Positions 57,483 through 64,000 of a DNA stretch of 64,000 nucleotides are shown here, in pieces. Made by a program: the position numbers and the translations under genes. This DNA is from Actinomycetes bacterium (GTDB lineage Bacteria > Actinomycetota > Actinomycetes > Mycobacteriales > Mycobacteriaceae). The stretch's first letter is position 1, and the number at the start of each line of letters is the position of its first letter. Below the pieces are notes generated by a model that saw nothing but the letters and a program-made list of their open reading frames with translations, was not told the DNA's origin and did not search any database. The stretch spans positions 186,001-250,000 of the forward strand of contig JAEXZY010000121.1 in the NCBI GenBank assembly GCA_023404955.1. Reading direction: 5' to 3'.

Positions 57483-58727
57483 ATGATGTTCACGATCGGC
57501 ATCGTGCTCTTCGCACTGGCCATCCTGCTCTCTGTGGCTCTGCACGAGTGCGGACACATGTGGGTCGCCCGGGCGACCGGCATGAAGGTGCGCCGCTACT
57601 TCGTCGGCTTCGGGCCGACGCTGTGGTCCACCCGACGGCCCAACCGGCTCGGTTCCACCGAGTACGGCGTCAAGGCGATCCCGCTGGGCGGCTTCTGCGA
57701 CATCGCCGGTATGACCTCGGTCGAGGAGCTCGACCCCGAGGACCGGCCGTACGCGATGTACCGGCAGAAGACGTGGAAGCGTGTCGCGGTGCTCGCAGCG
57801 GGCCCGGGGATGAACTTCGTGATCGGCCTCGTGCTGATCTACGCGATCGCCGTCATCTGGGGACTGCCCAACCTGCACCAGCCCACCAACGCGATGGTGG
57901 GACAGACGTCGTGCGTCAAAGACGAAGTGACGCAAGGCAACCTGGGGGAGTGCGTCGCGGCCAGCCCCGCCGCGGCCGCCGGCATCCAGGCCGGGGACGT
58001 CATCGTCGCCGTCGGGGGTACCCCGGTGGCGAACTTCGACGAGATGTCCACTGCGGTCCGCAAACTCAACGGTCCGACCGAGCTCACCGTGCAGCGGGAC
58101 GAGAACGGGCAGACCCGGGAGTTCGTGACGACGGTCAACGTCACACCCAGCCAGCGCTACGTCAAGGCCGGTGCATCCGACGGGGCCGAGCCGACACCGA
58201 CGCAGGTCGGCACCATCGGGGTGGCTGCGGCCAGTTTCGGTCCTACGCAGTACAACCCGCTGTCCGCCGTCCCCGCGACGTTCGCGTTCACCGGCGATCT
58301 GGCCGTCGAACTGGGCAAGTCGCTGGCCAAGATCCCGACCAAGGTCGGCGCCCTGGTGCAATCGATCGGAGGCGGCGAGCGTGACCCGGAGACCCCGATC
58401 AGCGTGGTGGGCGCCAGCATCATCGGTGGTGACACCGTCGAGGCCGGTCTGTGGGTGGCGTTCTGGTTCTTCCTGGCCCAGCTGAACTTCGTGCTCGGCG
58501 CGGTGAACCTGGTGCCGCTGCTGCCGTTCGACGGTGGCCACATCGCGATCGCGCTCTACGAGAAGCTGCGCAACATGGCACGTACGGCGCGCGGCAGAGT
58601 GGCCGCCGCACCGGTGAACTACCTCAAGCTGATGCCGGCCACCTATGTGGTGCTGGCGTTGGTGGTCGGCTACATGCTGCTGACCGTGACCGCTGACCTG
58701 GTCAATCCGATCAGGTTGTTCCAATAG
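57483..58727 (+). CDS. rip1: Site-2 intramembrane metalloprotease Rip1 (RseP family)
   Basis: Rip1 cuts anti-sigma factors and other proteins inside the membrane, controlling several sigma factors and lipid genes in mycobacteria. The 414-residue protein has HExxH as HECGH at residues 21-25 in the first helix. A PDZ domain lies in the middle (QAGDVIVAVGGTPVANFDEM), and the third zinc ligand is in NLVPLLPFDGGH. Its neighbours in the MEP pathway are conserved in actinobacteria. The ATG at 57483 lies 15 bases after the dxr stop. Confidence 0.95.
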   Translation: MMFTIGIVLFALAILLSVALHECGHMWVARATGMKVRRYFVGFGPTLWSTRRPNRLGSTEYGVKAIPLGGFCDIAGMTSVEELDPEDRPYAMYRQKTWKRVAVLAAGPGMNFVIGLVLIYAIAVIWGLPNLHQPTNAMVGQTSCVKDEVTQGNLGECVAASPAAAAGIQAGDVIVAVGGTPVANFDEMSTAVRKLNGPTELTVQRDENGQTREFVTTVNVTPSQRYVKAGASDGAEPTPTQVGTIGVAAASFGPTQYNPLSAVPATFAFTGDLAVELGKSLAKIPTKVGALVQSIGGGERDPETPISVVGASIIGGDTVEAGLWVAFWFFLAQLNFVLGAVNLVPLLPFDGGHIAIALYEKLRNMARTARGRVAAAPVNYLKLMPATYVVLALVVGYMLLTVTADLVNPIRLFQ

Positions 58728-58737
58728 GAAAGCTCTG

Positions 58738-59907
58738 ATGACCTCCATCGGTTTAGGAATGCCGGCCGCGCCGGCGCCCGTTCTGGCCCCGCGCCGGCAG
58801 ACCCGTCAGCTCAAGGTCGGCGACGTCGGCGTGGGCAGCGATTCGCCGATCTCGGTGCAGTCGATGTGCACCACCAAGACCCACGACATCAACGCCACCC
58901 TCCAGCAGATCGCTGAGTTGACCGCGTCCGGATGCGACATCGTCCGCGTCGCCTGCCCCCGCCAGGAAGACGCCGACGCGCTGCCGATCATCGCCAAGAA
59001 GGCCAACATCCCGGTGATCGCGGACATCCACTTCCAGCCGAAGTACATCTTCGCCGCGATCGACGCCGGATGCGCGGCGGTGCGGGTGAACCCCGGCAAC
59101 ATCAAGGAGTTCGACGGCCGGGTCAAGGAGGTCGCCAAGGCAGCCGGCGCCGCAGGCATCCCGATCCGGATCGGCGTCAACGCGGGCTCGCTGGACAAGC
59201 GGATGCTGGAGAAGTACGGCAAGGCCACCCCGGAGGCGCTGGTCGAATCCGCACTGTGGGAGGCCTCGCTCTTCGAGGAGCACGGCTTCGGCGACATCAA
59301 GATCAGCGTCAAGCACAACGATCCGGTGATCATGGTCGAGGCATACGAGCAGCTGGCGGCCCAGTGTGACTATCCACTGCACCTCGGCGTCACCGAGGCC
59401 GGCCCCGCCTTCCAGGGCACGATCAAGTCCGCTGTTGCCTTCGGCGCTCTGTTGTCGCGCGGCATCGGCGACACCATCCGGGTGTCACTGTCCGCCCCGC
59501 CGGCCGAAGAGGTGAAGGTCGGCACGCAGATCCTGGAATCACTGAACCTGCGCCCACGCGGCCTTGAGATCGTGTCGTGCCCGTCGTGCGGTCGTGCTCA
59601 GGTCGACGTCTACACGCTGGCCAACGAGGTCACGGCAGGCCTGGAGGGCATGGACGTACCGCTGCGGGTCGCCGTGATGGGATGCGTGGTCAACGGACCG
59701 GGCGAAGCGCGCGAGGCCGACCTGGGCGTCGCATCGGGCAACGGCAAGGGCCAGATCTTCGTCAAGGGCGAGGTGATCAAGACGGTGCCCGAGGCGCAGA
59801 TCGTCGAGACGCTGATCGAGGAGGCCATGCGATTGGCGTCGGAGATGGGTGACACGGCCCGAGGATCCGAGGATGCCAGCGGTTCGCCGATTGTGACCGT
59901 AAGCTGA
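58738..59907 (+). CDS. ispG: 4-hydroxy-3-methylbut-2-en-1-yl diphosphate synthase IspG (GcpE)
   Basis: IspG makes HMBPP from MEcPP using a [4Fe-4S] cluster. The 389-residue protein starts with a ~20-residue Pro-rich extension and then reads RQTRQLKVGDVGVGSDSPISVQ. Cluster ligands are visible in SCPSCGRAQVD and VMGCVVNGPGEAREAD, and the TIM-barrel part contains PVIADIHFQPKY. It is the third gene of the dxr-rip1-ispG set. The gap to the next gene is about 50 bases with a weak AAGGCC/GGCT hairpin that I do not score. Confidence 0.96.
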   Translation: MTSIGLGMPAAPAPVLAPRRQTRQLKVGDVGVGSDSPISVQSMCTTKTHDINATLQQIAELTASGCDIVRVACPRQEDADALPIIAKKANIPVIADIHFQPKYIFAAIDAGCAAVRVNPGNIKEFDGRVKEVAKAAGAAGIPIRIGVNAGSLDKRMLEKYGKATPEALVESALWEASLFEEHGFGDIKISVKHNDPVIMVEAYEQLAAQCDYPLHLGVTEAGPAFQGTIKSAVAFGALLSRGIGDTIRVSLSAPPAEEVKVGTQILESLNLRPRGLEIVSCPSCGRAQVDVYTLANEVTAGLEGMDVPLRVAVMGCVVNGPGEAREADLGVASGNGKGQIFVKGEVIKTVPEAQIVETLIEEAMRLASEMGDTARGSEDASGSPIVTVS

Positions 59908-59957
59908 GCGCAAGGCCTTTTTAAGGCTGCCCAAGGGTCGTCGCAGAAAGAGTCCAG

Positions 59958-60821
59958 ATGTCGGCTCCTCCGCTTTTTCGCCTCGTTGACGAGCGAAGGG
60001 TGTCGGTGGTGCGCGACATCCGTGACATGACCGCGGTTCGGCAGGTTCTCGACGATGACCCGGTGGCCTCGTGCATGGTCGCGTCCCGGGTGGCCGAGCA
60101 CGGCATCGAGCCGGCAGCCATCGGCGGCGAACTGTGGACGCGCCGGCGGGCCAGCGAGTCCCTCTGTTACGCCGGAGCCAACCTGATCCCGCTGCGGGGC
60201 GCGGCCGGTGATCTGAATGCGTTCGCGGACAAAGCGATGAGCACGTCGCGGCGCTGTTCCTCGCTGGTCGGGCGGGCAGAACTGGTGTTGCCGATGTGGC
60301 AGCGGCTCGAACCGGTCTGGGGCCCGGCCCGCGATGTCCGTGCCCATCAGCCGTTGATGGCGCTGGCCAGTGCACCCGGCTGCGCGGTCGATCCCGCGGT
60401 ACGTCAGGTGCGGATGGACGAGCTGGACGCCTACCTGGTTGCGGCGATCGACATGTTCATCGGCGAGGTCGGCATCGACCCACGCATCGGTGACGGCGGC
60501 CGCGGCTACCGTCGCCGGGTCGCGGGACTGATCGCCGCGGGGCGGGCGTGGGCGCGCTTCGACCGCGGCCAGGTGGTGTACAAGGCGGAAGTGGGTTCGC
60601 AGTCGCCTGCGGTGGGCCAGATCCAGGGTGTATGGGTGCATCCGGATCTTCGCGGTCGCGGCATCGGAACCGGGGGCACCGCGACGGTCGCCGCCGCCGT
60701 CGTCGCGAGTGGGCGCATCGCCAGCCTGTATGTGAACAGTTTCAACACGGTGGCGCGCGCCACCTATGCGCGGATCGGGTTCACCGAGGTCGCCTCTTTC
60801 GCCACGGTGTTGCTGGACTGA
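59958..60821 (+). CDS. GNAT acetyltransferase with N-terminal DUF4081
   Basis: A 287-residue protein matching Rv2867c in place and architecture. The N-terminal ~130 residues (RQVLDDDPVASCMVASRVAEHG) belong to DUF4081. The C-terminal GNAT domain has VWVHPDLRGRGIGTGGTATV (acetyl-CoA pyrophosphate loop) and SLYVNSFNTVARATYARIGF. The acceptor amine is unknown. Its stop overlaps the next gene's ATG (TGATGA), so the two GNATs are co-translated. Confidence 0.88.
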   Translation: MSAPPLFRLVDERRVSVVRDIRDMTAVRQVLDDDPVASCMVASRVAEHGIEPAAIGGELWTRRRASESLCYAGANLIPLRGAAGDLNAFADKAMSTSRRCSSLVGRAELVLPMWQRLEPVWGPARDVRAHQPLMALASAPGCAVDPAVRQVRMDELDAYLVAAIDMFIGEVGIDPRIGDGGRGYRRRVAGLIAAGRAWARFDRGQVVYKAEVGSQSPAVGQIQGVWVHPDLRGRGIGTGGTATVAAAVVASGRIASLYVNSFNTVARATYARIGFTEVASFATVLLD

Positions 60822-61483
60822 TGACGGACCAGGACGCGGCGCAGCGCACGATCGTCGCCGACGCGATGGTGCGCGCACTGGAGCGGCGCCACGACGTTTT
60901 GGACGCGGTGGTGGCCTCGGACGACTACGACGCCGCGATCGAAGCGTTGGCCGACCTGCTCGACACCACCGCCGAGGCCGCCGAAGCGGTACTGCGATTG
61001 TCGTTCGACCGGCTGACCCGGGTGTCGCGACGCCGGATCGCCGCGGAGCTGGACAGTCTGACGAGTCAGCAGTCGGTGCGGTCGCCGGCCGAGCAGATGC
61101 CGGGCTCGGCGCGCCGATTGCGGCTGAGGCCTTTCCGGGCAGACCTCGACCAAGACATCTTCGCCGCCCGCACCGACGACGTCCGCGCGGCCGGCGACGG
61201 CACCGACGCGCCGCCGGGCGATCTGGTCGACGAGATCCGCGACGCCGTGACCAGGGTCGCAGCCGAGGAGGCGGCGTGGCTGGTCGCCGAGGTCGGCAGC
61301 GTCAAAGTCGGCATGGTGTTCGGCGAGCTGTGCGGCGGCGAAGTCGACGTGCGCATCTGGATCCACCCCGACCATCGCAAACAGGGGTACGGCACGGCGG
61401 CGCTGCGGACGTCACGTTCGGAGATGGCGGCCTACTTCCCGGCCGCGCCTCTCGTGGTGCGGGCCCCGGCTGCCGGCGCCTGA
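60821..61483 (+). CDS. GNAT protein with GyrA-like helical N-terminus
   Basis: A 220-residue protein in two parts. Residues 20-80 (VVASDDYDAAIEALADLLD, then LSFDRLTRVSRRRIAAELDSL) resemble the helical tower region of DNA gyrase subunit A, which reads RLT-L-R-KI-EL. Residues 95-220 resemble a GNAT domain, with WIHPDHRKQGYGTAAL as its acetyl-CoA loop. The C-terminus after that loop is short (~25 residues) for a GNAT. The function is unknown. It overlaps the upstream GNAT by four bases. Confidence 0.75.
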   Translation: MTDQDAAQRTIVADAMVRALERRHDVLDAVVASDDYDAAIEALADLLDTTAEAAEAVLRLSFDRLTRVSRRRIAAELDSLTSQQSVRSPAEQMPGSARRLRLRPFRADLDQDIFAARTDDVRAAGDGTDAPPGDLVDEIRDAVTRVAAEEAAWLVAEVGSVKVGMVFGELCGGEVDVRIWIHPDHRKQGYGTAALRTSRSEMAAYFPAAPLVVRAPAAGA

Positions 61484-61598
61484 ACCCGTCGAAACCGTCG
61501 ATCTCTCCCACACTTTTGCCCCCGAACGTCGGTTTGTGCGGTCGTGATGCGGTGCGCCTCCAGCGATATCGGATCGTTACTTCTTAACATCAGTCCCA

Positions 61599-63422
61599 AT
61601 GGTCACAAGAGTCTCTTCCGCATCACCGGCGGCCCGCTTGGCGGCCGTCGTCAGCATCGTGGTCCTGGCCGTGACACTCGGCGCCTGCACCCCGCGACCC
61701 GACGGGCCCGAACCCACCGCCGAGGCGTTCTTCGCCGCGCTCGCCACCGGCGACACCAGCGCCGCCGCCGAGCTGGCCGACCGGCCCGACGCAGCCCGCG
61801 AGGCGCTCAACGAGGCGTGGGCCGGCCTGCAGGCCAAAGCCCTCGACGCGCAGATCCTCAGCGCCCGCTACGCCGAGGACACCGGCAGCATCACCTACCG
61901 CTACACCTGGCATCTGCCCAAAGACCGGAGCTGGACCTACGACGGTCAGCTCAACATGATCCGCGAAGAGGGCCGCTGGCAGGTGCGGTGGACAGCCACC
62001 GGCCTGCACCCGCGGCTCGGCGAGAACCAGACGCTCGCGCTGCGCGCGGACGCGCCCCCGCGGGCGTCGGTCAACGAGCGCAGCGGCACCACCGTGCTGG
62101 TTCCGGGCTTCCGCTACGGCTTCGCGTTGGACGCCAAAGCCGCAGGCGAACAGTTGATGCCCACGGCACGGGCGGTCGCCGACGCGCTGCGCCGCTTCGA
62201 CAACACGCTCGACCCCCAGCGGCTCGCCGAGCAGGCCAGCTCGACGGCCGGGCCGCTCAACCTGGTCACGCTGAACCAGGCGGACCGCGACGCGCTCGCC
62301 GGCGCGATCGGTGCGCTGCCCGGAGTCGTGATCACGCCGCAGCCCGAGATGGTGCCCACCGACCAGCATTTCGCACCCGCCCTGATCAACGAAGTGAAGA
62401 AGACCGTCTCCGACGAACTCGACGGAGCGCCGGGCTGGCGCGTGGTCACGGTCAACCAGAACGGGGTCGACGTCGACGTCCTCAACGAGGTTCCCGGTAC
62501 ACCCGCCCCGTCGATCAACATCAGCCTGGACCGGGCCGTGCAGAACGCGGCGCAGAACGCGGTGGACTTCACCGGCAAGCAAGCCATGATCGTGGTCATC
62601 AAGCCGTCGACGGGCGAGATCCTCGCCGTCGCGCAGAACGGGGCCGCCGACCAGGAGGGCCCGCTGGCGACGATGGGTCTCTACCCGCCCGGATCGACGT
62701 TCAAGATCGTCACCGCCGGCGCGGCGATCGAGCGGGACATGGCCACGCCCAACACGCTGCTGGGGTGCCCCGGCCACCTCGACATCGGACACCGAACAGT
62801 CCCCAACTACGGCGGGTTCGACCTCGGCACCGTCCCGATGTCGCGGGCGTTCGCCAGCTCCTGCAACACGACGTTCGCCGAGCTGGCCAGCCGTATGCCC
62901 CCGCGCGGGCTCACCCAGGCCGCCTCGCAGTACGGCATCGGGCCGGACTACAAGATCGCCGGGCTGTCGACCGTCAGCGGCAGCGTGCCCCCCACGGTCA
63001 ATCTGACCGAGCGCACCGAGGACGGTTTCGGTCAGGGCAAGGTACTGGTCAGCCCGTTCGGCATGGCGCTGGCCGCGGCGACCGTCGCGGCCGGTCACAC
63101 ACCGGTGCCGCGCTTGATCGCCGGCCGCGAGACCGAGATCGACGGCGACCGCCAACCCATCCCGCCGGATGTCGTCGACAACCTGCGGCCCATGATGCGG
63201 CTCGTCGTCACCAACGGCACCGCCAAGGATCTGCAGGGAGCGGGCGACGTCCGAGGCAAGACCGGTGAGGCCGAGTTCGCCGGCGGCTCGCATTCCTGGT
63301 TCACCGGCTATCGCGGCGACATGGCGTTCTCCGCGCTGATCGTCGGCGGCGGGAGTTCCGAGTACGCGGTGCGCATGCTCAAGGGCATGCTGGACTCGCT
63401 GCCGCCCGACTACCAGGCCTGA
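61599..63422 (+). CDS. Penicillin-binding lipoprotein (class B transpeptidase)
   Basis: A 607-residue exported lipoprotein, the PBP-lipo counterpart of Rv2864c. The signal peptide ends TLGAC, with Cys lipidated. An NTF2-like MecA-N-type domain (about 40-150) is followed by a dimerization part. The transpeptidase has SxxK as PGSTFKI (Ser366, Lys369 by my count), SxN as SSCNT (Ser421), and KTG as GKTGEAEF (Lys554). It crosslinks peptidoglycan at the outer membrane face. A TAACAT hexamer lies about eight bases before the start. It is upstream of the DUF1707 gene. Confidence 0.92.
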   Translation: MVTRVSSASPAARLAAVVSIVVLAVTLGACTPRPDGPEPTAEAFFAALATGDTSAAAELADRPDAAREALNEAWAGLQAKALDAQILSARYAEDTGSITYRYTWHLPKDRSWTYDGQLNMIREEGRWQVRWTATGLHPRLGENQTLALRADAPPRASVNERSGTTVLVPGFRYGFALDAKAAGEQLMPTARAVADALRRFDNTLDPQRLAEQASSTAGPLNLVTLNQADRDALAGAIGALPGVVITPQPEMVPTDQHFAPALINEVKKTVSDELDGAPGWRVVTVNQNGVDVDVLNEVPGTPAPSINISLDRAVQNAAQNAVDFTGKQAMIVVIKPSTGEILAVAQNGAADQEGPLATMGLYPPGSTFKIVTAGAAIERDMATPNTLLGCPGHLDIGHRTVPNYGGFDLGTVPMSRAFASSCNTTFAELASRMPPRGLTQAASQYGIGPDYKIAGLSTVSGSVPPTVNLTERTEDGFGQGKVLVSPFGMALAAATVAAGHTPVPRLIAGRETEIDGDRQPIPPDVVDNLRPMMRLVVTNGTAKDLQGAGDVRGKTGEAEFAGGSHSWFTGYRGDMAFSALIVGGGSSEYAVRMLKGMLDSLPPDYQA

Positions 63423-63465
63423 CACCGGTTCCGCAGACGCTGCCCGACGGTACGGTGGAACCGTC

Positions 63466-64000
63466 ATGACCGAAATCGAGATGCGGATCTCCGATGCCGA
63501 TCGCAACGGCACGCTGCGCCGGCTGCACAACGCCGTCGCGCTCGGCCTGCTCGACATCGCGGAGTTCGAAGAGCGCTCGGCGCTGGTGTCGCGGGCGCGG
63601 CTGCCCTCCGACCTCGACGCCCTGGTCGGCGATCTGCCCGGCCCGGGCGCGATCGTGGCATCGGCCGCCGACCGGGTGGAGCTGCGCGGGGTGTTCGGTT
63701 CGCTCAAGCGTCAGGGTGAATGGGTGGTGCCGACCCGGCTGGCGCTCTACCGCCGCATGGGCTCGGTGGAACTCGACCTCACAAGGGCGCGGTTCGCCGG
63801 CCCGATCGTGATCATCGAACTCGACCTGAAGTTCGGCGGTCTGGATCTGCGGCTCCCCGACGGCGCCAGTGCCTCGATCGACGATGTGGAGGTCAACGTC
63901 GGCAGTGCCACTGACCACCGGAAAGAAGCGCCGGCAGAAGGCAATCCGCACGTCGTGCTGACCGGCAAGGTGGTGTGCGGCTCGGTCGACATCCGCGGCC
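63466..64000 (+). CDS. DUF1707 / LiaF-like domain protein (cut by window edge)
   Basis: The start and ~178 residues are seen, and the end is beyond base 64000. The N-terminal DUF1707 domain (MTEIEMRISDADRNGTLRRLHNA, DIAEFEERSALVSRARLPSDLDALVGDLP) is followed by a LiaF-type C-terminal domain with repeats such as VELRGVFGSLKRQGEW and LDLKFGGLDLRLP. No membrane helix appears in the visible part. Such proteins are linked to cell-envelope stress response. A CGGTTCC/GGAACCG inverted repeat (63426-63463) and a TACGGT hexamer lie just upstream. Confidence 0.8.
   Translation, partial: MTEIEMRISDADRNGTLRRLHNAVALGLLDIAEFEERSALVSRARLPSDLDALVGDLPGPGAIVASAADRVELRGVFGSLKRQGEWVVPTRLALYRRMGSVELDLTRARFAGPIVIIELDLKFGGLDLRLPDGASASIDDVEVNVGSATDHRKEAPAEGNPHVVLTGKVVCGSVDIRG

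Noticed and set aside
56925..58748. 607-codon frame opposite dxr and rip1
   Set aside because: Shadow; both plus-strand genes are certain.
59914..59935. Hairpin after ispG
   Set aside because: The AAGGCC/GGCT arms are short and imperfect, not enough for a terminator call.
61623..63707. Long minus-strand frame opposite the penicillin-binding lipoprotein
   Set aside because: Antisense shadow without recognisable domain or ribosome site.

Overview
The window is a high-GC actinobacterial chromosome segment and almost certainly comes from a fast-growing mycobacterium (Mycolicibacterium type). From memory, the gene order ffh - amidohydrolase - dacB-type carboxypeptidases - rpsP - khpA - rimM - trmD - lppW-type lipoproteins - rplS - lepB - rnhB - DUF2469 - yraN - comM - dprA - viuB - xerC - M23 peptidase - rpsB - tsf - amidase - pyrH - frr - cdsA - rlmN - DUF2631 - FAS1 proteins - dxr - rip1 - ispG - GNAT - penicillin-binding lipoprotein follows the M. 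tuberculosis block around Rv2916c-Rv2864c. It is interrupted by accessory genes absent from, or different in, that species. Many starts have a TANNNT -10 hexamer 6-7 bases before an ATG or GTG, the mycobacterial leaderless-promoter pattern.

Layout. 1-6.4 kb: 5' part of a molybdopterin oxidoreductase, ffh, an amidohydrolase, a diflavin reductase and a cyclase-family protein that seems to start at CTG. 6.4-8.7 kb: tandem D-Ala-D-Ala carboxypeptidases and a SnoaL-like protein. 8.8-15.4 kb: translation and secretion block rpsP-khpA-rimM-trmD, two beta-lactamase-fold lipoproteins, rplS-lepB-rnhB-DUF2469. 15.4-22.8 kb: lipid and acyl metabolism (lipase, HAD phosphatase, CoA-transferase, thioesterase) and an 829-residue adenylation/carrier/membrane-acyltransferase fusion behind a probable IdeR iron box. 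22.9-26 kb: yraN-comM-dprA. 26-32.8 kb: a divergent pair (GRPD-like protein and Gly/Cys-tailed membrane peptide), a secreted Cys-rich protein, an alkyltransferase-like protein, a TetR/enoyl-CoA hydratase pair, a siderophore-interacting protein, lactate monooxygenase, xerC and an M23 peptidase.

32.9-36.6 kb: rpsB-tsf with a long structured leader, a strong terminator and a polyprenyl sugar-phosphate transferase. 36.7-45.3 kb: amidase, an FtsX-type ABC exporter, an amino-acid/amine permease, copper amine oxidase, then a MarR repressor divergent from a methyltransferase. 45.4-48.8 kb: pyrH-frr-cdsA-rlmN. 48.8-56.2 kb: a frameshifted oxidoreductase, thioesterase II, wax-ester synthase, DUF2631, a mycofactocin-type SDR, a photolyase and two FAS1 proteins behind a SigK-like promoter. 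56.3-64 kb: dxr-rip1-ispG, two GNATs, a penicillin-binding lipoprotein and a truncated DUF1707 protein.

The plus strand carries most conserved housekeeping genes; the minus strand carries mostly envelope, redox and accessory genes. Three adjacent gene pairs (carboxypeptidases, lipoproteins, FAS1 proteins) look like tandem duplications of envelope functions. The most unusual items are the single-chain adenylation-carrier-acyltransferase under apparent iron control, the divergent GRPD-like/Gly-Cys-tail pair, the shared rpsP/rplS promoter-leader, and the mutually exclusive stems in the rpsB leader. No tRNA, rRNA, CRISPR array, insertion sequence or prophage was recognised.
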